A stretch of DNA of 64,000 nucleotides from CAYLKK01 sp964412505 (GCA_964412505.1 CAYPOM010000005.1:1-64000); one strand, 5' to 3'; shown: positions 36,756-46,938, counted from the first letter of the stretch. Numbers and translations are program-made. The notes: generated by a model from the sequence alone, not told the origin.

Positions 36756-38021
36756 TTAAACTTTTCGCAAAATCAAGCTAGAATTAGTACCACCAAAACC
36801 AAACGAATTAGACATAGCCACAGAAACACTTTTTTCCTTAGAGACTAACGGAACTAAGTCCAATTTTGTTTCTTCTTGATCATGCAAATTTAATGTACCA
36901 GGTACGATACCGTCTCTAATTGCTAGAGCAGAAAATATAGCTTCTACAGAGCCAGCTGCGCCTAATAAATGCCCAATTGAAGATTTTGTAGACGATACAC
37001 TAACGCGAGTATTTTTACCTGCAAACAACGTCTCCAATGCACGAAGCTCAGCTAAATCACCCAATTGAGTAGAAGTTCCATGAGCATTTACATAATCAAC
37101 CTCAGATGCATCGATACCAGCAGAAGCTAGAGCCCTCTGCATCGCTCTAAGAGCGCCATTCCCATCCTCAGGCGGAGAAGTAATATGATGAGCATCGCTT
37201 GACAGTCCATAGCCTACTACTTCAGCATATATCTTTGCTCCACGCTTAACAGCTCTCTCATACTCCTCTAAAACAACTATACCAGCACCTTCGCCCATAA
37301 CGAAGCCATCCCTGTTCTTATCCCATGGTCTCGAAGCCTCATGTGGAGAATCGTTGTAGGAAGTAGACAAAGATCGTGCAGCTGCGAAACCAGCTAATCC
37401 GATACGGCACACAGCCGCTTCTGAACCTCCTGCTACCATTAAATCAGCGTCACCATATTTAATTAACCTTGCAGCATCACCAATCGCATGAGTCCCAGTT
37501 GAACATGCTGTAACAACAGAATGATTAGGACCACGAAATCCGTATTTCATAGATATATGCCCTGATGCCAAATTTATCAAAGCAGAAGGAATGAAAAAAG
37601 GAGAAACGCGCCTAGGTCCCTTTTCGTGCAATGTTATTGATGTATCGTATATGCTAGACAAACCACCAATACCTGATCCAACAAGCACACCGGTACGTTC
37701 TTTTTCTTCATCTGACAGGCAATCTATACCAGCATCAGCAACAGCTTTAGAAGCGGCCGCCAAAGCATACAAAATAAATTTATCTACACGAGATATTTCG
37801 CGCTCTTCCATCCAATCCAACGGATTTAACAAGCACGAAGCACCCTTAGGATTTTCATGACTAGGTAGCTGCCCAGCAATCTGAGATTTTATGTCACTAA
37901 TTTCAAAACCGAAAACTCTTTCTATTCCTGACTCACCGGCCAAAATACGCTTCCAAGCTTCTTCTATGCAACATGAAAGAGGACAAAGCCCCCCGATACC
38001 AGTTACAACCACCCTTCTCAT
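36756..38021 (-). CDS. fabF: 3-oxoacyl-ACP synthase II
   Basis: FabF condenses malonyl-ACP with a growing acyl-ACP in fatty-acid elongation. The 421-residue product has the catalytic Cys in VTACSTGTHAIGDA, the two histidines in NAHGTSTQLGD and SSIGHLLGAAG, the start RRVVVTGIGGLCPLSCC and the end NSFGFGGTNSSLILRK, as in the family. It follows acpP by 11 nt, the standard acpP-fabF arrangement. Confidence 0.97.
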   Translation of the reverse strand: MRRVVVTGIGGLCPLSCCIEEAWKRILAGESGIERVFGFEISDIKSQIAGQLPSHENPKGASCLLNPLDWMEEREISRVDKFILYALAAASKAVADAGIDCLSDEEKERTGVLVGSGIGGLSSIYDTSITLHEKGPRRVSPFFIPSALINLASGHISMKYGFRGPNHSVVTACSTGTHAIGDAARLIKYGDADLMVAGGSEAAVCRIGLAGFAAARSLSTSYNDSPHEASRPWDKNRDGFVMGEGAGIVVLEEYERAVKRGAKIYAEVVGYGLSSDAHHITSPPEDGNGALRAMQRALASAGIDASEVDYVNAHGTSTQLGDLAELRALETLFAGKNTRVSVSSTKSSIGHLLGAAGSVEAIFSALAIRDGIVPGTLNLHDQEETKLDLVPLVSKEKSVSVAMSNSFGFGGTNSSLILRKV

Positions 38022-38032
38022 ATTACCTCTAA

Positions 38033-38272
38033 CTATTTAGAATTCTCTTTAACGAATGAAATAACATCACCAACAGTCTTTAATTTCTCTGCAGCTTCTT
38101 CATCGCTTATTTCTAACCCGAACGTTTCTTCGATTTCCATAACCATTTCAACAACATCCAAGCTATCAGCACCTAAATCGTTTACGATATCAGCACTATC
38201 TACCAACTTATCGACTTCACACCCCAGCCTCTTGGCCATTATAGTCTTTAATTCTGCCTCAATGTTATTCAT
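38033..38272 (-). CDS. acpP: Acyl carrier protein
   Basis: A 79-residue acyl carrier protein. The phosphopantetheine site is the serine of LGADSLDVVEMVM (residue 37), followed by the acidic recognition helix EIEETFGLEISDEEAEKL-like segment. It lies directly upstream of fabF. The region upstream (38273-38854) is filled by decayed sequence, so its promoter must be close to the gene. Confidence 0.97.
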   Translation of the reverse strand: MNNIEAELKTIMAKRLGCEVDKLVDSADIVNDLGADSLDVVEMVMEIEETFGLEISDEEAAEKLKTVGDVISFVKENSK

Positions 38273-38381
38273 TATTTTTTCCCCAAAACAAACATAAGAT
38301 GGCCAAACTATACAATAGAATTAACACAAAATCAATCTTGACATGAATCTTAGCTTTGAAAATCTCTTAATATTGCAAAAA

Positions 38382-38455
38382 TCATTCGCCTAACATCCAA
38401 CGAGGTTTTTGGCGGAAAGAAATCTGATCACAATTCCATCAACTTTTAATTGGCT
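38382..38455 (-). pseudogene. Fragment of a tsaD 3' end
   Basis: Read on the minus strand this 74-nt piece encodes ISFRQKPRWMLGE followed by TGA, against ISFRPKPRWMLGE-stop at the end of the intact tsaD (53.09 kb), and the DNA match continues weakly upstream through GCCAATTAAAA. Several substitutions and small length differences show an old duplication. The rest of the gene is absent. Confidence 0.75.
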
Positions 38456-38535
38456 ATACGGAAACATGCGATAAGCGCAAGTCGTCAACTACGGAAACTC
38501 TGCGCATTAAAGCAACAACCAAAACAATTTCTTAT

Positions 38536-38785
38536 TAAATAGTTGATTTAGAGTGATTCTGATGCTCTGCTATCCTCGAAATAGGCATTCCAAACATCAA
38601 AAACGCATCTATCGTTCCAAGGTTCTTCTCTTGATAAATGACTGTTGTGTACTTTCTACTCTTTTTAATATATTCTTTCATAGCCTAGCGATCCTACAAA
38701 ACCAATAAATAATATATCAATTACACGATCTTTTGACTCTAATATCAATCACTCCGTTCGGATTCTACTTTTAATCTGCGAGATT
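38536..38785 (-). mobile_element. IS30-family end relic, inverted copy
   Basis: On the minus strand this copy runs from GCAGATTAAAAGTAGAATCC through the same leader into a transposase start (MKEYIKKSRKYTTVIYQ, later FGMPISRIAEHQNHSKSTI, with a frame change between them) and then ends. It is oriented opposite to the copy at 35.07 kb. Its outer end lies only a few bases from the candidate promoter of the M23 peptidase gene. Confidence 0.85.
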
Positions 38786-38790
38786 ACATC

Positions 38791-38820
38791 TTGACAATTG
38801 AGCTGTTGACTTTATATAAG
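38791..38820 (+). promoter_or_regulatory. Candidate sigma-70 promoter of the M23 peptidase gene
   Basis: A consensus -35 TTGACA at 38791-38796 is followed after 16-18 nt by TATATA/TATAAG (38813-38820). The peptidase ATG is about 30 nt further on. The -35 box starts about 10 nt outside the preserved IS30 end. Confidence 0.55.
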
Positions 38821-38854
38821 AATTGTAATATCTTTCTAAAGTTTTGGGGATGCG

Positions 38855-39979
38855 ATGTTTAAATTAAATTCACGAAAAATAAATGGAGCTTGTTTAGCTA
38901 TCGGGGCATATGCTTTTTTTTGGATCTGCAATAATGCTTGTAATTTAAATGTTTGTTGCACAGGGCAACAGAGTGAAATATCATGTGATAATCCACTTAA
39001 CTCTTACAATGTAGATTCTTTGCTCTATATGTCTGGAGGCCAAAGTTCAATACAGTCAGATGACACAACGTTTCTTAGTACACTTGATTTTAATGGCGAG
39101 ACCGCTGAGTATCCGAATGAACAAGATAATGCACATTATAACACAGAAAAGAAGTCTATAAGAATATGTGATAGAGATGCTTTTTTGATTAGTGGCATCG
39201 TTAAAGGTAACTTTTACTCATCAGCTATAAAATCTGGAATTCCCGCCAATGTAGTATCAAAGTTCTGCAATGTGTTTAGCTCTAGGATAAACTTCAAAAA
39301 TTCACTTAGAAATGGAGATACATTCATTATAGTATACGATAACAACAATGTTCTATTGTACGGGAAAATAAGCACGAAAAAAGGCGGTTATTGTGTATAT
39401 GCGTATGCAAAAAATGATAACAAGATGTGTTATATTTTTGAAAACGGATGTTCTGCAAACGCTGATTCTTCAAAGTTCTTTTCACAGCCTATTTCTGGGG
39501 CTAGAATTTCATCTTATTTTGGCCCAAGGAGACACCCTGTTTTTGGCGTAATCAAGAATCATACTGGAGTCGATTATGTCGCAGCGTATGGAACCCCTGT
39601 CAAATCAGCTTATAGCGGAAGAGTAGTTTTTGCTGGGTATGATGCCGGATATGGGAAACACGTAATAATACTCCACCCGAATGGATATAAAACGAAATAT
39701 GCGCATCTAAGCAGTATTAATGTTCGATATGGGCAAAATGTAGATAAAAATACAGTTATAGGTAGAGTAGGTTCTACAGGAATTAGTACTGGTTGCCATT
39801 TGCATTTTGAAATGATTGCTTCTAATGGAATTCGAGTCAATCCGCTTCGCAGGATTACTGTCGCTCCTGAACATAAACTTTGTGGAGCTAAGTTAAACCA
39901 CTTTGTTTCATATAGAAATTCTGTTGATAAAATAGTAGAGAATGCTATTTCGAAAGAAAAAGTATTCGGCGAAATCTAA
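38855..39979 (+). CDS. M23 (LytM) family metallopeptidase
   Basis: A 374-residue exported or membrane-anchored protein with a hydrophobic N-terminal segment and a C-terminal LytM domain that cuts peptidoglycan peptide bridges or activates amidases. Zinc-site motifs are HTGVDYVA (HxxxD) and HLHFEM (HxH), with the typical GPRRHPVFG and GYGKHVIILHPNGYKTKYAHL strands. The middle part (KGNFYSSAIKSGIPANVVSK) matches the lead-in domain of OapA/NlpD-like peptidases. GGGG precedes the ATG. ligA follows after 5 nt; the pair and ntrYX-trkA may be one long transcript. Confidence 0.9.
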   Translation: MFKLNSRKINGACLAIGAYAFFWICNNACNLNVCCTGQQSEISCDNPLNSYNVDSLLYMSGGQSSIQSDDTTFLSTLDFNGETAEYPNEQDNAHYNTEKKSIRICDRDAFLISGIVKGNFYSSAIKSGIPANVVSKFCNVFSSRINFKNSLRNGDTFIIVYDNNNVLLYGKISTKKGGYCVYAYAKNDNKMCYIFENGCSANADSSKFFSQPISGARISSYFGPRRHPVFGVIKNHTGVDYVAAYGTPVKSAYSGRVVFAGYDAGYGKHVIILHPNGYKTKYAHLSSINVRYGQNVDKNTVIGRVGSTGISTGCHLHFEMIASNGIRVNPLRRITVAPEHKLCGAKLNHFVSYRNSVDKIVENAISKEKVFGEI

Positions 39980-39984
39980 ATAAT

Positions 39985-42003
39985 ATGGAAACAGATAGAA
40001 TTATTCTTTTACACAAAGAATTATCTGAAAAATTGCAAAAATTTGCAGAAAGTTACTATTTGTTCGATTCTCCTATTGTTAGCGATTCTGAGTATGATGA
40101 ATTATACAGGAAGTTAGTATCGTTAGAAACAGAATATCCAGAATTGAAGAATGGTGTAGTTAGTGTTTCTGAGAAAATAGGAGCAGGAAAGTTAGATGCA
40201 AAATTTAGAAAGATATGGCATATTAGTCAAATGTTATCTCTTGAAAACGCATTTAATAATGATGACATAGAAGCTTTTCTTAGTAGAATAAACAAATTAG
40301 CAGGTTGTAATAGCTTTATTGAAATGGTAGCAGAAGCGAAATTAGATGGCCTATCTGCATCAATTAGATATTCTGCAGGACGACTTGTAAGTGCAGCCAC
40401 AAGGGGTGATGGGATAGTAGGTGAAGATGTTACAGAAAATGTAAAGTGCATAGATAATGTACCTATACAGATTAATTCAGATGGCCTTCCAGATACTATA
40501 GAAATTCGTGGCGAAGTTGTGATGCTAAAAGCTGACTTTGTCGAGTTAAATAAAGATAGAGAAAAAGTAGGTTTACAAAAATTTGTGAATCCAAGAAATG
40601 CGGCTGCTGGGTCTTTGCGCCAATTGGATCCTAATATTACTAAGTCTAGAAAATTGAAATTTTTCGCATATCAAATTGTTGGAGATCAAAAGATAAAGAA
40701 TCAATCTGATAGTCTTGATGCATTAATTAATTATGGGTTTGATGTTAACCCTATATTTAAAATTTGCAAAAGCAAACAAGAATTATACGAATTCTATAAT
40801 GATGTGAATCATAGACGTGCAGAGTTGGCATTTGATATAGATGGAGTTGTTTTTAAGGTTAACGATTTAAGTTTGCAGACTGAACTTGGTAATACAAGCA
40901 AATATCCTCGGCATTCTATAGCGTATAAATTTTCAGCAGAACAAGCAGAAACAAAGATTCTTGATATATTTGTTCAAGTTGGACGAACAGGAGTAATTAC
41001 TCCAGTAGCGAGTGTTCTCCCTGTAAATGTAGGTGGTGTAGAAATTTCTAAAGCTACATTGCATAATAAAGATGAAATAAACAGGAAAGATATAAGAATT
41101 GGAGATACAGTTATAATACAGAGAGCTGGGGATGTAATACCTCAAATAGTTTCTGTTATTCCTAGTAGTCGACATTTGTCATCTCAAAAATATGAATTTC
41201 CTAGTATTTGTCCAAGTTGCGGAAGTACTTTAGTAGATGGTGAAGATGTAGCGATTAAGTGTCCAAATGTAGAAAATTGTAAAGCTCAGAACATAGAAAG
41301 AATAATACATTTTGTGTCTAAGAATGCCATTAATATTGATGGACTTGGAGATAAAACAATAGAATTTTTGGTAGAAAATGGATTTGTAAAATCGCAATTA
41401 GATATTTTCAAGTTTAGCGAATATAGTAGGTTTTTGTTGCAATTTGATGGATGGGGTGAACGTCAAATTTTGAACATAAAAAACGCCATTGATAAAAGTA
41501 AAAAAAGTTCATTAGATAGGTTTATATATTCATTAAGTATTCCGCTCGTTGGAAAAATTGTTTCGAAACAATTAGCTGTTTTTTTTGAAACTTCGAAAAA
41601 ATTTATAGAATGTGGAGAAAAAGGAGATTTTTCTTCTTTAATCAATGTAGATGGAATTGGTTCATCGATTATACATGAATGTGAAAAGTGGTTTTCGATA
41701 AAAAATAATGTCGATCTTATAAAACAGCTGAATAATATTCTCGATATAGTTAGCGTCAATAAACATGCCAGTGGCATGTTGGCTGGAATGATATTCATAT
41801 TTACAGGCACATTAGAATCTTTCTCAAGAGATGAAGCTAAACGTTTGGTCGAAGAAAATGGAGGAGTTGTAGTATCATCTATCTCAAAAAAAATAAATTT
41901 TGTAGTAGCAGGGGCCTCTGCTGGAAGTAAGTTAAATAAAGCGAAAGAACTAGATCTAAAAATAATATCAGAAGACGAATTTAAAACTATTTTACAATTA
42001 TGA
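39985..42003 (+). CDS. ligA: NAD-dependent DNA ligase
   Basis: LigA seals nicks in replication and repair. The 672-residue product has the adenylation lysine in AKLDGLSASI (Lys119), NAAAGSLRQLDP, the nucleotide-binding RHSIAYKF, an OB-fold (VQVGRTGVITPVASVLPV), a four-cysteine zinc finger (CPSCGSTLVDG, then KCPNVENCKAQ), HhH repeats and a C-terminal BRCT domain starting at MIFIFTGTLESF. Its stop overlaps the ntrY start (ATGA, 4 nt). Confidence 0.97.
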   Translation: METDRIILLHKELSEKLQKFAESYYLFDSPIVSDSEYDELYRKLVSLETEYPELKNGVVSVSEKIGAGKLDAKFRKIWHISQMLSLENAFNNDDIEAFLSRINKLAGCNSFIEMVAEAKLDGLSASIRYSAGRLVSAATRGDGIVGEDVTENVKCIDNVPIQINSDGLPDTIEIRGEVVMLKADFVELNKDREKVGLQKFVNPRNAAAGSLRQLDPNITKSRKLKFFAYQIVGDQKIKNQSDSLDALINYGFDVNPIFKICKSKQELYEFYNDVNHRRAELAFDIDGVVFKVNDLSLQTELGNTSKYPRHSIAYKFSAEQAETKILDIFVQVGRTGVITPVASVLPVNVGGVEISKATLHNKDEINRKDIRIGDTVIIQRAGDVIPQIVSVIPSSRHLSSQKYEFPSICPSCGSTLVDGEDVAIKCPNVENCKAQNIERIIHFVSKNAINIDGLGDKTIEFLVENGFVKSQLDIFKFSEYSRFLLQFDGWGERQILNIKNAIDKSKKSSLDRFIYSLSIPLVGKIVSKQLAVFFETSKKFIECGEKGDFSSLINVDGIGSSIIHECEKWFSIKNNVDLIKQLNNILDIVSVNKHASGMLAGMIFIFTGTLESFSRDEAKRLVEENGGVVVSSISKKINFVVAGASAGSKLNKAKELDLKIISEDEFKTILQL

Positions 42004-44255
42004 TTAGTTATTTTAATAAGGTTAGCGCATTTGAAAATATGAAGAGCAAATACAGACAGAGTAAGCTGTCAAATTTATTTATAGTATTGGTAGTGTTTTT
42101 TTCTATTGCTTCTCTTCTTTACGCGTGTTTTACAATCGGAAGTGATAAGTCGAGTTATACTTCTCAAACAATTCTAAAGATATTGTACATAAATATTTTT
42201 TTCCTTCTGATAGCTGCATATTCGATTGCATTAAAGCTACGTAATGTATTTAAAAAAAGACGAGAGAAAGGATCTAAATTACAGATCCGTTTGATAAATA
42301 TTTTTTCTGTTGTATCTGCAATTCCTTCAATTTTGATGATTGTATTTGCAGCTTTATTTTTTCACAAAGGTATAGATTCGTGGTTTAACTCAAAAAATGA
42401 ATCAGTTCTATCCGAATCGTTAAATGTAGCAACAGCGTATTTGGAAGAAAATCGAAATATTGCCAAAGATGATGCTTTAGGTGTAGCAAGAGCGATAGAG
42501 ATTGCTGTATCTAGTTATACGTTTTCACAATTGAATGACGATGCTTTTTTGGGCAGTGTTTTAACTGATCTGATGGATGATCTGTTTGATATGAAAAATA
42601 TCTATGGAGGTATATTAGCTGAATATCAAAAAAAAACTATTGCACGTTCCAAGAAAAGTTTTAGTCTAGATTTCATACCTATAAATGAATATGTTATAAG
42701 GTCGTGTATAGATAATAATATTGTAGAAATAAAGTCAAATACTCCGAATGAAATTATTTTAATTGTATCATTAACTATTCCATTTAGGGACAACATGTTC
42801 TTACTCGTAAAAAAGGAGATAGACAGCAATATTGTTATGCATGTAAAAAAAACGCATGAAGCTTTTTCAGATTATCAGAATTTCAAGAATAGTCGTTTTC
42901 AGTTAGAAATAGCGTTTGTGATAATATTTGTGATTCTTGCTTTGTTAATTATTTTAATTTCTATAAATTTCGCAATAATATTTGCATCGCAATTCACTTC
43001 TCCAATTATAAATCTGATTAATGCATCGGAAAAAATTAAAAATGGCAATTTGTCAACAAGGGTAAAAATTGATAACAATATCTCTCAAGAAATCAAACTG
43101 CTCTCTATTACCTTTAATGATATGGTTTCTACAATACAGCAGCAACAGTTAGAGCAGAAGAATACAAATGAGCAGTTAGATGAGAAAATTAATTTTATTA
43201 GTGGCATTTTAGCTGGAGTATCTTCTTCTGTTATAGGAATCGATAAATATTTTAAAGTTACAGTGTATAATGACAATGCTAAGGAGAAATTTGGGGATTT
43301 GTTAATTAAAGGGGCGGCAATTTTTAATATCTTGCCCCAAATATCAGATCCGATTTGTAAGGTAAGAAAAAATGAACAGATAGAACTACAAATTAAGTTT
43401 AGAAATAAGCTAGAGCAGATGCTATTTTTGGTTAAAATTGCTAAGATTGATGGGCATGAATCATTAGGTTACATCATCACTGTAGATGATGTAACTAGTC
43501 TTATGAATGCACAGAAACAAGCAGCATGGGCTGATGTTGCTAGACGTGTGGCTCACGAAATTAAAAACCCACTTACTCCTATCCAATTGGCTGCAGAAAG
43601 GATTTATCGAAAATATTGTAAACAAATATCACAAGAGTGTGATACGTTTGCTAGTTTAACAAATAGTATTGTTCAACATGTCGGAGAAATAAAACGTTTA
43701 GTTAATGAGTTTAGCTTTTTTGCAAAGATGCCAGAACCTATATTAAAGAAAAATGATATACTTTCTATTCTGAAACAGTCTGTACTATTTATGAAAAATG
43801 CGAATGAACACGTAGATTTTAAAATTTTTGTATCAACAGTAAATAGACAAATAGAAACACAAATATCACAAAAATCTGATGTAGATAGGTATGATATGCT
43901 AGTTGATGAGGGACTGATAAATCAAGTATTCATCAACATTCTAAAAAATTCTATTACAGCTATGAATGAGGCGAATATTTCAAAACAATTTTCGATTTAT
44001 ATTACATTAAAAGTTACTAATAAGTTCATAAAAATAATATTTGATGATAATGGTCCTGGATTTCCTGCAGATTCTATAGATAAACTGACTGATCCATATT
44101 TTACTTTGACATCTAAAGGAAGTGGGTTAGGGCTAGCGATTGTGAAAAAAATAGTGCAAGGGCATTCTGGCACTATATCTTTCGAAACAGGCGAATTAGG
44201 AGGAGCTAGAGTAATATTGTCTTTTCCTAACAATAGTGATATCCTCAATGTATGA
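42000..44255 (+). CDS. ntrY: Sensor histidine kinase NtrY
   Basis: A 751-residue membrane histidine kinase. Order: transmembrane helices near residues 25-100, a periplasmic segment, a further helix (IAFVIIFVILALLIILISI), a HAMP domain, a PAS-like region (GISSSVIGIDKYF-type), the phospho-acceptor helix RRVAHEIKNPLTPIQL (His at about 519) and an intact ATPase domain (NQVFINILKNS, DDNGPGFP, GSGLGLAIV). In alphaproteobacteria NtrYX responds to redox or nitrogen status and envelope functions. It is translationally coupled to ligA and followed by ntrX. Confidence 0.95.
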   Translation: MISYFNKVSAFENMKSKYRQSKLSNLFIVLVVFFSIASLLYACFTIGSDKSSYTSQTILKILYINIFFLLIAAYSIALKLRNVFKKRREKGSKLQIRLINIFSVVSAIPSILMIVFAALFFHKGIDSWFNSKNESVLSESLNVATAYLEENRNIAKDDALGVARAIEIAVSSYTFSQLNDDAFLGSVLTDLMDDLFDMKNIYGGILAEYQKKTIARSKKSFSLDFIPINEYVIRSCIDNNIVEIKSNTPNEIILIVSLTIPFRDNMFLLVKKEIDSNIVMHVKKTHEAFSDYQNFKNSRFQLEIAFVIIFVILALLIILISINFAIIFASQFTSPIINLINASEKIKNGNLSTRVKIDNNISQEIKLLSITFNDMVSTIQQQQLEQKNTNEQLDEKINFISGILAGVSSSVIGIDKYFKVTVYNDNAKEKFGDLLIKGAAIFNILPQISDPICKVRKNEQIELQIKFRNKLEQMLFLVKIAKIDGHESLGYIITVDDVTSLMNAQKQAAWADVARRVAHEIKNPLTPIQLAAERIYRKYCKQISQECDTFASLTNSIVQHVGEIKRLVNEFSFFAKMPEPILKKNDILSILKQSVLFMKNANEHVDFKIFVSTVNRQIETQISQKSDVDRYDMLVDEGLINQVFINILKNSITAMNEANISKQFSIYITLKVTNKFIKIIFDDNGPGFPADSIDKLTDPYFTLTSKGSGLGLAIVKKIVQGHSGTISFETGELGGARVILSFPNNSDILNV

Positions 44256-44275
44256 AAAATTAGAGTAATTCGGCA

Positions 44276-45619
44276 GTGCCCAAAACAATATTAGTCGTGG
44301 ATGACGATTCAGAAATTAGAGCTGGAATAGCGGAAGTGCTAGAAGACGAAGGGTATATTGTTTTACAAGCAAAAGATCAAGATAGTTGCATATCTATTAT
44401 AAAACGAAAGCCCCCATCTTTAATATTATTAGACCTTTGGTTAGGTCATGATGAAAATGCTGGAATCAGTATATTAGAAAAAATAAAGAAATTGAACAGT
44501 TATATTCCAGTAGTTATGATATCTGGACATGGTAACATTGATATCGCTGTTACGGCTATAAAGAAAGGTGCATATGATTTTATTGAAAAGCCTTTCCAGT
44601 TGGATAGACTACTTCTTACTGTTAATAGGGCTATAGAATCTAGCGATTTATTAAAAGAAAATGTTTTGTTAAAAAACTCTAAGACTGTTTGCAGTGCAAT
44701 TTTTGTCGGTTCTTCAAGCTATGCATCTCGACTTAATGGAGAAGTGTCAAGGGTCGCACAAGAAAATTCGAGAATTATGATTCTCGGTCCTAATGGTTGT
44801 ATGCCTGAGTTCGTAGCATACACTATTCATTCTATGTCTAATCGCTCACGTATGCCTTTTGTTTCTGTAGATTGTTCTCATGATGAGAATGGAGAGCTTT
44901 GTAATCGATTATTTGGTAAGTATGGACAAAGGTCTGAGCTTTCTAAAGCACATGGTGGAACTTTATTTCTAAATGAAGTATTGTCTATTTCTAAACAATG
45001 TCAAGAATATTTATTGTCATATATGCAAACAGGAGGGGTAAATGGTGTAAAAATAAATGCAAGGATAATATGCTATTCATCGCAAAAGAGCAATAGTGAG
45101 ATATTTAGTAAATTTAGTAGTGATTTATATGCGAGATTAAGTATTCATGAGATAGTTTTACCTACTATAAGTATGAGAGAGAACGATTTATCTAACATGT
45201 TAGATTATTACCTAGAAAATTCTAATAATTTATTTGGATTGCCTACGAAGAAGCTATCTGATAATGCTAGAAAATTGTTAGTAAAATTTTCATGGCCAGG
45301 CGATATTAGCCAAATGAAAAACGTAGTCGAATTCCTTTTGTTGAATAGTAGTGGAGGTGTAATCGAAGTTAACGATCTTCCTGTAGAAATAACAGCTAGC
45401 AAAGATTTTCAAGAACAAATGAGCAATGGGCTTGCAATTGTAGATCTTCTTTCAATGCCTATAAAAGAAGCAAAGTATACATTCGAACGTGAATATGTGA
45501 AATTCCAAATGTGGAGATTTAATGGCAATATTACACATGTTGCAAAACATGCAGGAATCGATAGGAGTTCTATGTACAAAAAAATGCAAAGTTTATCTAT
45601 AGATACTAAAGAACAATGA
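44276..45619 (+). CDS. ntrX: Response regulator NtrX with degenerate AAA+ domain
   Basis: A 447-residue response regulator: receiver domain with VVDDDSEIR and the phospho-acceptor Asp53 in LLDLWLG, a central AAA+ domain of the sigma-54 activator type, and a C-terminal Fis-like helix-turn-helix (FNGNITHVAKHAGIDRSSMY). In the AAA+ part the Walker A is LGPNGCMPE, without the lysine, and the GAFTGA loop is missing, while GGTLFLNEV is kept. It is therefore unlikely to drive sigma-54 polymerase and probably acts as a plain DNA binder. The start is a GTG. It overlaps trkA by 4 nt. Confidence 0.93.
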   Translation: MPKTILVVDDDSEIRAGIAEVLEDEGYIVLQAKDQDSCISIIKRKPPSLILLDLWLGHDENAGISILEKIKKLNSYIPVVMISGHGNIDIAVTAIKKGAYDFIEKPFQLDRLLLTVNRAIESSDLLKENVLLKNSKTVCSAIFVGSSSYASRLNGEVSRVAQENSRIMILGPNGCMPEFVAYTIHSMSNRSRMPFVSVDCSHDENGELCNRLFGKYGQRSELSKAHGGTLFLNEVLSISKQCQEYLLSYMQTGGVNGVKINARIICYSSQKSNSEIFSKFSSDLYARLSIHEIVLPTISMRENDLSNMLDYYLENSNNLFGLPTKKLSDNARKLLVKFSWPGDISQMKNVVEFLLLNSSGGVIEVNDLPVEITASKDFQEQMSNGLAIVDLLSMPIKEAKYTFEREYVKFQMWRFNGNITHVAKHAGIDRSSMYKKMQSLSIDTKEQ

Positions 45620-46938
45620 AAATTATTGTCGTAGGAGCAAATGAGTACGGAATTAACATAATTTCTAGTTTGCTAAAGCTTCGTCACGAAGTAGTGTTAA
45701 TCGAAAAATCAACAGAATATGCTTCATTTTTGATAAAAAACAGTGGACTTACAGTTATAAATGGTGATGCTAGATTGTTAGCTACTCTAAAAAAAGCTGA
45801 TATAAAAACTGCAGATTGTGTTATTTCTTTGACAGCTGACGATTCATCAAATATAGTGATTTCAAAGATAGCTAATTGTTATTTTGGCGTTCAATCTACT
45901 ATTGCTACAATTTCAGAATTAGATTATACAGAGCAAAAAAATTTTAATATATTTTCTAAAAATAATTTTGCGATCACTAACATTATAGATGTAGATAAGC
46001 TATTATCTGATGTTATACTGAGAACAATATTATCTCAGGGAACGAAAGATATTGCATATACTGAAAAAGTAATAGTTATAAGGACTGTTTGCAAACAGAA
46101 ATCAATATTGGTCAATACGCCTATTAGCCATGTATCTTCATTGCTAGATTTTCAAATAAATGTTCTTGCTATAATACGTAATAATGTTTTACTCAATATT
46201 TCTCAATCAGATATTATTCTGGCTAGCGATGAGGTAATTTTTTCAGTAGAAGAAAATAATTTGAGCCGAGCTTTGTATGCTTTTGGGCATCAGCAGTATG
46301 CATGTAAGAATATAGTATTCATTTTAGAAAATTCGTGTGAACATAAAATAACTAATACATTTTTAAATAAATTACATGAATTGCAAGGCTATTATGAATC
46401 TAACATATCGGTTTCATTTATAAACAAAAATGATGTAGTTTTTAATGATTGGAATAAATTCGTTTCTATGTTTGGCAATGCAGATGCTGTTTGTATCTAT
46501 ACTGATGATATTTGTTTCAATACTACTTTAGCCTGCACTGTGAGTAGTATAAATAAAAATATAAGAGTAGTTTCTATAAGTAAAAATGATATTGAAATGA
46601 TAGATAATGTATTCAATGAATGTAATTATATTCATTTAAATACATCTAATATTATTAAGCAATCTGTTCTATCGAATTTAAATGGTGTTTTTAAGGTAAT
46701 ATATGAATTGTATAATGATGCTGGTTATATTATCGAAGTTAAAGTCTCTGAAGATCATCAATGGATAGGAGCTACTGTAAAAAATTTCGCATATAAATTT
46801 GATATTATTCCAATAGCAATTAAAAGGAGTGATGATATACAAAAAATTGCTGAAGACAATGATATCATATTGATTGGAGATATAGTAAACATATTCGTTT
46901 CACAAAAAGGCTTGAAACGTTTATTAAAAATGCTATAA
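45616..46938 (+). CDS. trkA: Potassium uptake regulator TrkA
   Basis: TrkA is the cytoplasmic NAD-binding ring that gates TrkH/TrkG potassium channels. The 440-residue product has two RCK modules: the first with MKIIVVGANEYGINII and the acidic strand end VVLIEKS, GDARLLATL and ISLTADD, and a degenerate second nucleotide-binding half (IVFILENSCEHKI) without the glycine motif. The ntrX-trkA order is typical of alphaproteobacteria. The channel gene trkH is not in the window. Confidence 0.92.
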   Translation: MKIIVVGANEYGINIISSLLKLRHEVVLIEKSTEYASFLIKNSGLTVINGDARLLATLKKADIKTADCVISLTADDSSNIVISKIANCYFGVQSTIATISELDYTEQKNFNIFSKNNFAITNIIDVDKLLSDVILRTILSQGTKDIAYTEKVIVIRTVCKQKSILVNTPISHVSSLLDFQINVLAIIRNNVLLNISQSDIILASDEVIFSVEENNLSRALYAFGHQQYACKNIVFILENSCEHKITNTFLNKLHELQGYYESNISVSFINKNDVVFNDWNKFVSMFGNADAVCIYTDDICFNTTLACTVSSINKNIRVVSISKNDIEMIDNVFNECNYIHLNTSNIIKQSVLSNLNGVFKVIYELYNDAGYIIEVKVSEDHQWIGATVKNFAYKFDIIPIAIKRSDDIQKIAEDNDIILIGDIVNIFVSQKGLKRLLKML

